Source: Acinetobacter sp. YWS30-1
GTDB taxonomy: Bacteria > Pseudomonadota > Gammaproteobacteria > Pseudomonadales > Moraxellaceae
Length of the DNA stretch: 64,000 nucleotides
Reading direction: 5' to 3'
Assembly (NCBI RefSeq): GCF_033558715.1
Contig: NZ_CP114606.1
Coordinates: 1,860,001-1,924,000, forward strand
Shown: in pieces, positions 47,298-56,282 of the stretch
Position numbering within the stretch: position 1 is the first letter of the stretch
Layout of the letters: each line of letters begins with the position of its first letter
Made by a program: the position numbers and the translations under genes
Notes under the pieces: generated by a model
What the model saw: only the letters and a program-made list of their open reading frames with translations
Told to the model about the DNA's origin: nothing
Databases searched by the model: none

Positions 47298-49322
47298 TCA
47301 TAACTCCTCAATTATTTTTATGGCATCTAACTGCTCGTTACATATAAATACGTTATCTTTTTGAATAAAAAGATGATCTGGAAATCCTGACAGACTATGT
47401 AACCGCTCAAGCTGTAAAAGGTGCTGATATGTATTAATAGAAGCCTTCATAATCTGGATAAATCTTTTATTATTTTCAGAAAACAGTATTTCTGAGTATT
47501 TGGTTGTATCTAGACTTTGCAATACAGCATTTGGATTAACATTTAAAGCATTAAATTTCAAGGATGTAACAAATGGAGTTAACTCTTTAAGTAATTGCTT
47601 TTGTCTATCATTTAAAGTCGATAAAGCAGTATTAAGTGAAGCTAGAACTAATAAGTTTTTTGGTCGTTGAGAATAAGAAAGGACTTCAGAAAGTTGCTTA
47701 TAGAAACCTATATAATTAACTTCAGTTACACCTGTAAGATGTACTACATAGTAATGATCAGGATTATTACTAGCATTATTCCAAGCATATGCAAACCCAG
47801 TATTTAAGTTAGTACCCGGATTGCGCCATAAATCATCAACACCAATATAGCTAGCATCCAGTGCAATATGTGAAATGCGCCCCCCGCAAATTAATCTTGA
47901 ATATTGCTCAATAAACGAATGTGCATACTGATTGATGAGAAGGATAAAATGACTAGTACGAAATAATCTATCAAATACAACAACGTTTCTATCATCATAA
48001 CCATAGGTAGATGCCAACTGTTTAAATAAATCTGATGTATCAGTTTCTTCTATGACTTTAATTTCATTTTTAGCTTCCATACATGTCCAAGGCGGTAAAA
48101 TAGAAGGCAATAATGATTTATTTTGTAATAGACCACGATCTGTTAGAAAGTCATTTAGCTTTTCAATTATATTTCGTTCCCTAAGTGATATTTCTCCAGC
48201 CTCAGTGAAAAAATCATTTATTAACAGCTTAAGATCATTTATAGAGGTTTCTAAAAAAATTTTATCTTTTTTTAATTCCTCGTTTAATGAACTTAATATT
48301 TCGCTTTCACTTTCTTTCTCGGAAATTTGTTCTTCCAAGCTATCTAATAAGGCTTTATGCTCTTTTTCTACTTCTTCTATTTTATCTTTTAAAATAGCAG
48401 CTGAGCGCACTTTAACATCAGACTCAACTTGCTCTTTAATAAATTTTTCATAATCAGTTGTTTTCAGTAAATTTTCATACAATTTTTTATACGTCTGAAA
48501 AATAAAATTTGTATGTGTAGTATTTTCAATTATACGTGCTAAATATTGCTCTTTATTTAAATAGCCTGCAGATGTATCAGGAAAAATACCATTAGCCTGC
48601 AAGAATGAGGTTATTTCCTTAATCTCACTAACAGAAGGCAACTGAAATTTATCTAAATTATCTTTAGAAATTTTATAAAGATAGCTCAGAGCTTTTTCAT
48701 GAAAAGCATAATCTGCGGACCAATCAATTAAGCCTAGTGGTGTTAAATTAGAAAAAATATTACCAAGCAGATATTTATTATTTCTAAATTGAAATATACT
48801 TGTATTATTAAGACCATCTTCTAACAAATAGCTTTCTACAAGATTATTAGACTCTGACTGTCCTACAGGGTAATCTGCATACCATTTTTGATCCTCAACA
48901 TTCAATCTAAAGTTAAGTTGAATAATAATATTTTTCTGTAAGTAAATATAAAATACTCTCGGAATATCTCCTTTTTCTTCTTCTAAATATATACCATCAA
49001 AAAATAATTTTTTCCGAACTTGGTCTATAGAGATAAATGAGTAATCTAATATCTTGTAAAGAAACTCTTGACTGTCCCTTACAACAATAAATTCATCATC
49101 TGAATATTTTTTTTTATTTGTATTTTCCTCACATAAGAAATAGCATAGTTGATAAGTAGCAACTAACTCATGACGAGGAAAATAGTCAAATACCGTAGAA
49201 TTTGGTGCAAAATCTTCAGGAATTGCTGGATACCAAATACCATTTATTTTTTCATGCGTTGGTTTAATTTTAGCATGATTACCCACATAATTTAGATGAA
49301 ATCCAATACATTCTCTATACAT
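47298..49322 (-). CDS. Unrecognised 674-aa coiled-coil protein of the DruE-like operon
   Basis: I do not recognise this family. The N-terminal 300 residues look globular, with many aromatic residues. A strongly charged coiled coil spans about 305-375 (KDKIEEVEKEHKALLDSLEE and on). The C-terminal 250 residues look like an alpha/beta domain with VVVFDRLFRTSHFILLIN and HIALDASYIGVDDLW, and a later VVHLTGVTEVNY. No nuclease or methylase motif stands out. It sits between the 796-aa gene (5 bases) and the giant helicase (2 bases), so all three are surely co-translated. By position it could correspond to one of the accessory proteins (DruF/DruG) of Druantia type II. Confidence 0.75.
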   Translation of the reverse strand: MYRECIGFHLNYVGNHAKIKPTHEKINGIWYPAIPEDFAPNSTVFDYFPRHELVATYQLCYFLCEENTNKKKYSDDEFIVVRDSQEFLYKILDYSFISIDQVRKKLFFDGIYLEEEKGDIPRVFYIYLQKNIIIQLNFRLNVEDQKWYADYPVGQSESNNLVESYLLEDGLNNTSIFQFRNNKYLLGNIFSNLTPLGLIDWSADYAFHEKALSYLYKISKDNLDKFQLPSVSEIKEITSFLQANGIFPDTSAGYLNKEQYLARIIENTTHTNFIFQTYKKLYENLLKTTDYEKFIKEQVESDVKVRSAAILKDKIEEVEKEHKALLDSLEEQISEKESESEILSSLNEELKKDKIFLETSINDLKLLINDFFTEAGEISLRERNIIEKLNDFLTDRGLLQNKSLLPSILPPWTCMEAKNEIKVIEETDTSDLFKQLASTYGYDDRNVVVFDRLFRTSHFILLINQYAHSFIEQYSRLICGGRISHIALDASYIGVDDLWRNPGTNLNTGFAYAWNNASNNPDHYYVVHLTGVTEVNYIGFYKQLSEVLSYSQRPKNLLVLASLNTALSTLNDRQKQLLKELTPFVTSLKFNALNVNPNAVLQSLDTTKYSEILFSENNKRFIQIMKASINTYQHLLQLERLHSLSGFPDHLFIQKDNVFICNEQLDAIKIIEEL

Positions 49323-49327
49323 AAAAA

Positions 49328-51718
49328 CTACGCTCTAAATCTTATATTTTTACGATGGCGATGTAAATTATAACCTAATATTGTAGGAAGCTCTTGTCGA
49401 TTCTGAGAGGATTCTGAACTTTTAACTAATCCTTTAGGATAATAGTAATGTCCATCCTCTAAATCTAAATAAGGTAATACACCATTTTTAGAAAAATACT
49501 CTAAAACTAAACTACAACTAAAATTATTTGAATAGGAAATATATTGATCTTTTTCACTTAAGACTAAATTGAACATCCCGTATTTATATGCCCAATCAAA
49601 AGTTTCATCTCGACAATAGGTGGATAAGATGCTTTTTCTTCTATGTATAATTTCATATACATTACATTTTTTCTTATCTTTTTGCTTAAGCATGTAAATA
49701 CCATTATCACCCAAATAATCCTTTATATAAAAAAATTTATTTAATTCAGCATTAAACTTAAAAATATCGAAAGATTTATAATAACGTTCCCCCTCACTTA
49801 AAAAACTGATTTGATGAAAATTATTAGCACTACCTAAATCTGTAGATAAAAAATATTCTGGCAATAAACTCCCTAAATCTTCATTTGTGACCAACACTTT
49901 AACAGGAAATGTTTCTTCCCCAATTTCAATTCTCTTAATAATATAATCGACACCTAAACAATCCAACTGATCACATAATATATTCTGAGTACTTTTCGAG
50001 ATATAACCCTGTATCAAAAAACAATCCTTCTCAAATTTATTCAAAAATATTTGTTTAGGCCAGTATTTTATGGACTTATAATTATTATGATAACCGCATA
50101 CTATATACCCATAATGCTTTAATTTACAAATAATATTATATGGGCTAAACTTTGACAAACTTTCATGAGTACTTATTAATTTCAACAAACTAGATTCAGA
50201 AATTCCATGTAAAGAATTAAAATAAATAAGCTCTATTAACTCTTCAAAAATATTTTCATTAGGACTTCTAGCCTTTTGATAATTAAATTTAATATTCTCT
50301 GAAACATTAAATATTGGCGTTTTGGTTATTGTATATAAATTTAATTCATTCTTTTCAGATTTAATATTTGCATCCTTTAAGCTATTAACAATATGAAACT
50401 TTTCTACTTTACTTAAATAGAATTCCCCCCTCGTTGTTAAAATTAATTTAAGCTCACCTTCAGATAAATGTGGTAAATATATTTCATCTCCTTCATAAAC
50501 AATTTCTTTACTATGCTTCAGTTCAGAGTGGATGAATTCAATTTCTCCATCAAAATTAGCCCTAAATTTGATGGGTGCCATATTTAGGGACAATAATTCC
50601 TTACGCCTATAACTACTTAGAATCTGAAGAGGAGGTAAGTATTGCTTATCCTTATAATTTAAAAATATTTTTTTTATTTGTTCTATATTTCTATAATCTA
50701 CTTCTAAAAAGCAATATTCTTCTGTGAATATTGCTTCATTTTTATTAATCTCTTCGGTGTCATAAGTTTTCAAATGATAAAGAATAGCATCAACATCTTC
50801 TATTCTATGGATATTTTCAATCAATTCATATTGCCAATTAAATCTTTTAAGGAAAAAAATTCTATTTTCAAAGCTTTTGTTTTTTCTTTTCAAAGAAAAA
50901 AACTCAGTATTCCCACCATGTAGATCACATACCTTCAATCTAGTATATGGCAAATCAAAATAGGAACTTTCTAAATCATTACCTAAATTAAAATAAATTT
51001 TTTCTTCTATGTGACCTTTAGGTTTATTCCATTTTAAATAAAAGTTCCAAAAAGGGTCTTCTTCAAGGAACTTGTTTTTCAAAGCCACACGTTGAGTAAA
51101 TATTCTAATAGCTTGATACAACCCCTCATGCTGTTTAAATTCATTTAGATTAATTAGCAACTCTTTCCGTAAAGTCTCCGGAGTATGCTCACCTTTATAA
51201 AGATTTTTATTTAATAGACTTTTGAGTCGCCAATTTGGAAAACTAAACTCATATATAATCCCGATTAACTTCATATGCTGCGGAGTACTGCATGGTATTT
51301 CAACCTTACGATATTGTTCACTTTTGAGAGTAAACTCAACTAATTGGCGAAACAGTTTGTTTACACCATCTAATCTAGGTGGACTAGATAATCCTAATTT
51401 TTTCTGTAGTTTTGCTCTAAAATTTTCTGATTCAAATCCATCTTGCGCTGCTATATAGCATAAAAAAACAATATATCTAAATCGACTCGCTGCTCCCCAG
51501 TAAGTTTCCTCGCTAGCCAAAAACCTATTAAAGGCTCTAGCATCTTGAACTTTTATAATATTTTCAAATGTCTTAATAGGTTGATCAATTCCTTCTAATG
51601 CTTCAATTAAAGTTTCTTCAGTAACATCGATACTTTGCATTATAGAATTACCATAATGCCCTGTTGTTTTTAAATAAAAATCAACAAGTTTTTTTTCTAT
51701 TAGTTGCGGTGTAATCAT
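49328..51718 (-). CDS. Unrecognised 796-aa protein, first gene of the DruE-like operon
   Basis: I recognise no domain with confidence. The protein is rich in Lys, Asn, Ile, Phe and Tyr. The middle has beta-rich stretches (FRANFDGEIEFIHSELK, EIYLPHLSEGELKLIL), and the end is basic (LGYNLHRHRKNIRFRA). A possible winged-helix region lies near 520-570 (LHGISESSLLKLIS). Base composition is markedly more AT-rich than the hsd genes next to it. ATG at 51718 is preferred to TTG two codons earlier, and neither has a clear ribosome site. The gap to hsdR is 68 bases, so read-through from the RM operon is possible. Confidence 0.72.
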   Translation of the reverse strand: MITPQLIEKKLVDFYLKTTGHYGNSIMQSIDVTEETLIEALEGIDQPIKTFENIIKVQDARAFNRFLASEETYWGAASRFRYIVFLCYIAAQDGFESENFRAKLQKKLGLSSPPRLDGVNKLFRQLVEFTLKSEQYRKVEIPCSTPQHMKLIGIIYEFSFPNWRLKSLLNKNLYKGEHTPETLRKELLINLNEFKQHEGLYQAIRIFTQRVALKNKFLEEDPFWNFYLKWNKPKGHIEEKIYFNLGNDLESSYFDLPYTRLKVCDLHGGNTEFFSLKRKNKSFENRIFFLKRFNWQYELIENIHRIEDVDAILYHLKTYDTEEINKNEAIFTEEYCFLEVDYRNIEQIKKIFLNYKDKQYLPPLQILSSYRRKELLSLNMAPIKFRANFDGEIEFIHSELKHSKEIVYEGDEIYLPHLSEGELKLILTTRGEFYLSKVEKFHIVNSLKDANIKSEKNELNLYTITKTPIFNVSENIKFNYQKARSPNENIFEELIELIYFNSLHGISESSLLKLISTHESLSKFSPYNIICKLKHYGYIVCGYHNNYKSIKYWPKQIFLNKFEKDCFLIQGYISKSTQNILCDQLDCLGVDYIIKRIEIGEETFPVKVLVTNEDLGSLLPEYFLSTDLGSANNFHQISFLSEGERYYKSFDIFKFNAELNKFFYIKDYLGDNGIYMLKQKDKKKCNVYEIIHRRKSILSTYCRDETFDWAYKYGMFNLVLSEKDQYISYSNNFSCSLVLEYFSKNGVLPYLDLEDGHYYYPKGLVKSSESSQNRQELPTILGYNLHRHRKNIRFRA

Positions 51719-51786
51719 AATCAATTATCTGAAAGCTATTTTTAAAATGCTCATTTCATAAGCATTTTTCAGGATTAAATGTGCTC

Positions 51787-54700
51787 TTATTTACTCACTA
51801 ACACATCATAAATAATATGCGCAAATTGCTTCATCTTCGCAGGATCACTCATCAACTGTGTCATTTGCTCCATATGCGCTGCATTACTGTCTAATACAGC
51901 ATCATCAAGCGCCGTGTCAAACTCACCCAGCATGGCCTGTTCACGAGTGTTGTTATGAATCTGTTTCATCATTCGTGTGTTCTCAGACATCTTGTCAGCA
52001 ATGGTCAGAGCATAGTTGATCATGTCTTTCTCTGTCAGATTATCCGTCACAAACAGATCATTCATACGGCTTAAAATCTGCGACAAAAAGTCTTCTTTCT
52101 TGTCTTTCGGCTTTGCAGTACCCAGTTCATTACCAGGCTCAAGTTTATGCTCGGTACTATCGGCTTTAAGCTGAATATCCTGTTGGCGTAACTTGGACAA
52201 ACGGTAATGCGTCATTGCAACATTGCTTAGATCAACCTCATCCTCTTCGGCCACCTGTTCACGCAGTAATGGGCGCAAGTTACGCGCAAAAAGACTCAGC
52301 TTCTCAAGTTCTTGATCGTCATACTCCACGATTTGAGACATAAACTCATAGAAACGGGTAAAGCTGCCTAAATCCTTTTTAAAGATTTCTAGTGCATCAC
52401 GGGCTTTCTTCGCTTCAGCAAATTCGTTTTCAGCATTGGCAATCAGTACGGCGTCCCCTGTCTGCTTACAGCGTTCTAAACGGTTCTTAGTGACATCATA
52501 ATCATTCACGGCTGTCGTGTAGCGATGTTGCCAGCGTTGCATCGCAGGTTTACAGATATTGGCAAGTGCCGCATTGAGTTTGTTCTTGCTATAGAAAGCT
52601 TCTGTAAACTGCTCTACCTCAGTCATAAGGAAAATACCTGCTGATTTCAGCTTGTTGGCCAGATCGTACACTTGATCAGGATTGGACACATCTGCCAGTT
52701 CTGCCGTTTGATAATACGGTTGGAAAGCATCGAGAATGTCTTGTGGATCGTTAAAGAAGTCGAGCACAAAGGTGCCTGACTCCGCTTTACCCGGATAGGT
52801 CCGGTTTAAGCGCGATAAGGTCTGTACGCATTCCACGCCACCCAATTTCTTATCGACATACATTGCACACAGCTTCGGCTGGTCAAAGCCGGTCTGGAAT
52901 TTATTCGCTACAATCATCACCTGAAAGTCATCGCTATCGAATGCCTTACGCATCTCACGACCTTTCAGATTCGGATTCATATTGCTTTCAGTAAATTTCT
53001 GACCTAACAGATGACTACTGTCTGCATCATTGGCATTAAATTCTACATCGCCTGAGAATGCCACCATGGCTTGAATGTTGGCATAGTTCTGTTCAGCAAT
53101 GTATTTATCAAAGGCTTGTTTATAGCGTACCGCTTCTTTACGAGAACTGGTCACCACCATGGCTTTGGCTTGCCCACCGAGTAAACCCATAATATTTTTC
53201 TTAAAATGCTCAATGATGATATGCACTTTTTGCGAGATATTATGATCGTGTAAGCGTACCCACTGATTCAGCTTGGTCTTGGCTTTCTTGGCATCGACCT
53301 GAGCATCTTTTTCTTCGATCTTCTGCTTGAGCTTGTAGATGACTTTATAGTTGGTGTAATTCTTGAGTACATCCAGAATAAAGCCTTCTTCAATCGCTTG
53401 GCGCATTGAATAGACATGATATGCCACAGGAATATTGGTTTTAGACGGCGGCATGCTTGGATCGGGCAAGCGTCCAAACAGTTGTAAGGTTTTATCCTTT
53501 GGGGTTGCGGTAAAGGCATAGAAGCTTAGGTTTGCACTGCCCTTACGTGATGCCATCACTGCATCGAGTACATCTTCAGAAGAAAGCTGTTCATCTTCAT
53601 CACGCTCTTCAATCATCAAAGTTTCTTTGAGCTGACGCGCCGTGGAACCGCTTTGCGATGAATGGGCTTCATCGGCAATGACGGCGTATTTACGTTCTTT
53701 TAAACTGGTGCTGTTTTCAATGGCACGCAGTACAAACGGGAAGGTCTGAATGGTGACGATGATAATCGGCTGGGCCATTTCCAAGGCTTTGGCCAGTTTC
53801 TCGGATTTAGAACCATCACCTTCTTTATTGTTAATCCGACCCACGACGCCATCCGCATGTTCAAACTGATAGATCGTATCTTGTAGCTGTGCATCCAGGA
53901 TGGTTCGGTCTGTCACCACAATCACCGAATCAAACATCTTTTTATTGTTGGCATCATACAGACTGGATAGTTGATGCGCCGTCCATGCAATCGAGTTAGA
54001 TTTACCCGAACCTGCGCTGTGCTGAATCAGGTATTTCTGTCCTGTGCCTTCTACCAATGAATCTTGAACTAGGTTATTCACCACTTTCCATTGGTGATAG
54101 CGGGGGAAGATCAGACTTTCTTTTTTGTATTTACGCCCTTCCCAGTCTTCCTTTTCTTCAATCTGTAAATGAATGAAGTTACCCAAAATATTCAGCAAGC
54201 TATCCGGGGTTAAGACTTCATTCCATAAATAGCCTGTGGCGTATTCATTCACATCTTCAGGCACATCATTGCCTGCACCCTGCGCCGAAGTACCTTTGTT
54301 AAATGGCAGGAAGTAGGTGCTGTCACCATTCAGATGCGTCGCCATATAGACTTCATACTGACTTACCGCAAAATGCACCAATGCCCCGCGTTTAAACATC
54401 AGCAAGGGCTCAGGCTTGTTGGTTTCAGGGTCTTTGGGCAATCGGGTTTTCCGGTACTGTGTCATGGCATTTTGCACAGCCTGTTTAAACTCGGACTTGA
54501 GTTCCAGAGTTGCCACAGGAAAGCCGTTGATAAACAGGACCAGGTCAATACGCCATTTCTTGGCTTGTTTGCCAGTTGCCTCTAATTCGGCTTTGGATGT
54601 ATATGGGCTATACACCAGTTCAGGCACGACACGGCAGATATTTTGCTGATAGCGTTGATTCAGTTCGGGGTTTAAGCCATGTTCAGGTTTAAACTGACAG

Positions 54701-55035
54701 AATGAAAAGCGTGTGCCACGGGTCTTGATGCCATGACGGAGTATGCCCAATGTACCATAACTACGGGATTCAACATCGGTGGCATTGATATCGGCTTTTT
54801 TAAGTTGAGCCACCACGGTATCTAAAAAATGGCGTTCGGTATCATTGGGAAAGATGTTTTTAAATTTCTGCCACTCGACCTGTTGGGTCTTTTGTACAAA
54901 GTCGAGTACGTCTTGCTCATACAGGGCTTTTTCACAATTGTAGCCTTGCCCAGAACCCACAATCCAACCATGCGTTTGCATTTGCGCAATGATATCTTGC
55001 TGGAAGATAGTTTCTAAAGTTGCATCCGATCTCAT
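51787..55035 (-). CDS. hsdR: Type I restriction endonuclease subunit R
   Basis: The motor and nuclease subunit of a type I restriction system. The PD-(D/E)xK nuclease motif is in IDLVLFINGFPVATLELK (about residues 165-182). The SF2 helicase has QHSAGSGKSNSIAWTAHQL (Walker A), VIADEAHSSQSG (DEAH box), YAFTATP and GFDQPKLCAMYVDKKL. The helical C-terminal part is complete, 1082 aa in all. It is last of the hsdM-hsdS-abi-hsdR set, with the abi gene 34 bases upstream. Confidence 0.95.
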   Translation of the reverse strand: MRSDATLETIFQQDIIAQMQTHGWIVGSGQGYNCEKALYEQDVLDFVQKTQQVEWQKFKNIFPNDTERHFLDTVVAQLKKADINATDVESRSYGTLGILRHGIKTRGTRFSFCQFKPEHGLNPELNQRYQQNICRVVPELVYSPYTSKAELEATGKQAKKWRIDLVLFINGFPVATLELKSEFKQAVQNAMTQYRKTRLPKDPETNKPEPLLMFKRGALVHFAVSQYEVYMATHLNGDSTYFLPFNKGTSAQGAGNDVPEDVNEYATGYLWNEVLTPDSLLNILGNFIHLQIEEKEDWEGRKYKKESLIFPRYHQWKVVNNLVQDSLVEGTGQKYLIQHSAGSGKSNSIAWTAHQLSSLYDANNKKMFDSVIVVTDRTILDAQLQDTIYQFEHADGVVGRINNKEGDGSKSEKLAKALEMAQPIIIVTIQTFPFVLRAIENSTSLKERKYAVIADEAHSSQSGSTARQLKETLMIEERDEDEQLSSEDVLDAVMASRKGSANLSFYAFTATPKDKTLQLFGRLPDPSMPPSKTNIPVAYHVYSMRQAIEEGFILDVLKNYTNYKVIYKLKQKIEEKDAQVDAKKAKTKLNQWVRLHDHNISQKVHIIIEHFKKNIMGLLGGQAKAMVVTSSRKEAVRYKQAFDKYIAEQNYANIQAMVAFSGDVEFNANDADSSHLLGQKFTESNMNPNLKGREMRKAFDSDDFQVMIVANKFQTGFDQPKLCAMYVDKKLGGVECVQTLSRLNRTYPGKAESGTFVLDFFNDPQDILDAFQPYYQTAELADVSNPDQVYDLANKLKSAGIFLMTEVEQFTEAFYSKNKLNAALANICKPAMQRWQHRYTTAVNDYDVTKNRLERCKQTGDAVLIANAENEFAEAKKARDALEIFKKDLGSFTRFYEFMSQIVEYDDQELEKLSLFARNLRPLLREQVAEEDEVDLSNVAMTHYRLSKLRQQDIQLKADSTEHKLEPGNELGTAKPKDKKEDFLSQILSRMNDLFVTDNLTEKDMINYALTIADKMSENTRMMKQIHNNTREQAMLGEFDTALDDAVLDSNAAHMEQMTQLMSDPAKMKQFAHIIYDVLVSK

Positions 55036-55069
55036 GTTTCCCCTACCCCTAAATACTCAAATTTCTTTA

Positions 55070-55987
55070 TTACTGTTCTATTTGCCAAATAGGATGGCTT
55101 TGCCAATCTTCAGGGAAGCCCATCGCTATTTTTGATATGTTGTGATGTGTCAAAAGCAGATCAACCAGACGTTTACGCCATGTATGCTGCGGGGCGATTT
55201 TGTCCATGAAATAGAGTAGAAATACCAGACTGTTATAAATTTTTCGATCTGCTGAGTTACTAGGTTCAAAATTGCATTGCACCCGAAGCCCCATCGGCTT
55301 ACTGCGTGGCTTAGCGATAGTTTTGGTAAATTTGCGGTTCCATAGTCTTGAATGATGAGCACAGGTATTTCTTAAGTAGACAAAATGCTGTAATAAGCCT
55401 TCAAACTGTTTTTCATCGCAATCAAAATGACTGGAAATGGCTTTACGTGTCTGAATCGGTGCCAAGAGCTGATACCACTTAGACAGTTGCCCAAAACTCA
55501 TGACTTCGCAGGTGGCCCAAATCGGTGGTAATTCAGGATCATCATAGGTACGTTTATAGTGTTCTATAAAGACTTCATCTGCGCGGGACACTTCAGTTTT
55601 CAGTGATTCGAGTAAGCTTTGCCATCTAAAGGCGGGTTTAAAGTACTGGCCTTGCAGATAGGCGTGACAACCATGCCGATGTGCCAGTTCATAGGCAAAA
55701 CGGGTGCGAACGGCGACTTCCAGGCGTTCTATGGCATCCAGGATAAGTAACCTTAATTCACGATCAAATACATACAGCGCTAACACCTGTTCAAAACTGG
55801 TATCTGGTTTAAAGCAATGTGGTGAATGGGTGTATTCAAACGGAAGCCAGTAGGCACCTAAGCGATAATAATTGATTTGCTCTAAGTAAAATTGTGCATC
55901 TTGCTCATTGGCAAATTGCATGCCTCGAGCTTTTAATAGCTCAATTTGTTCAGCAAAGGTTTTGGCAGGCTTGTTAAAAGATTTCAT
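55070..55987 (-). CDS. Abi_2/AbiF-type HEPN protein
   Basis: A 305-aa protein of the Abi_2 (AbiD/AbiF) group of abortive-infection factors. The N-terminal FAEQIELLKARGMQF and INYYRLGAYWLPFE motifs, the central DRELRLLILDAIERLEVAVRT, and the C-terminal RNTCAHHSRLWNRKF are all family signatures. Arg206-(4)-His211 is the HEPN RNase motif. It is inserted between hsdS and hsdR. Abi_2 genes are frequently found inside type I RM loci. No ribosome site is seen. A 5-bp stem and other hairpins lie directly upstream. It is likely to cut RNA when phage activity is sensed (inference from family). Confidence 0.88.
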   Translation of the reverse strand: MKSFNKPAKTFAEQIELLKARGMQFANEQDAQFYLEQINYYRLGAYWLPFEYTHSPHCFKPDTSFEQVLALYVFDRELRLLILDAIERLEVAVRTRFAYELAHRHGCHAYLQGQYFKPAFRWQSLLESLKTEVSRADEVFIEHYKRTYDDPELPPIWATCEVMSFGQLSKWYQLLAPIQTRKAISSHFDCDEKQFEGLLQHFVYLRNTCAHHSRLWNRKFTKTIAKPRSKPMGLRVQCNFEPSNSADRKIYNSLVFLLYFMDKIAPQHTWRKRLVDLLLTHHNISKIAMGFPEDWQSHPIWQIEQ

Positions 55988-55996
55988 AGATGGCTT

Positions 55997-56254
55997 GCCC
56001 TGATTGTTATATTTTTTAGGGCTCCAGAAACAAGTAACCCGACAGTTTGAGGATGCAATTGCTTGCCTAGCCTTGTCGGGTGTTGTTGAGCATATAGTGA
56101 ATCATTGCAATTATTTATGCAATGATTTTTTGTATCTGCTTGAGTCCACATTTGTTTGAGGCAACTGAGAATATTCATGCGCCAAACTCCGTTTTAGCCT
56201 CATTGGGATGTTGCCAATTGCGTACGTCACAAATCGGCAGGGATAGCCGATTTG
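55997..56254 (-). ncRNA. Candidate structured RNA between hsdS and the abi gene
   Basis: The 295-base gap shows four stems. In the direction of the operon they are CAAATCGGC/GCCGATTTG (56230-56254, perfect 9 bp), AATCATTGCA/TGCAATGATT (56100-56127, perfect 10 bp), CCCGACA/TGTCGGG (56038-56080) and GCCCT/AGGGC (55997-56022) just before the abi start. One stem has a T run on the plus strand. AbiF-type proteins have been reported to work with a neighbouring noncoding RNA. The link here is by position and structure only. Confidence 0.45.
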
Positions 56255-56282
56255 GACAACGACAAAAACGTGATAGTGTCAT

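Noticed and set aside
55984..56178. A 64-aa minus-strand frame just upstream of the abi gene, overlapping by 4 bases
   Set aside because: Composition is unlike a protein, no ribosome site, and it crosses two perfect stems. The region is better read as noncoding RNA or leader.
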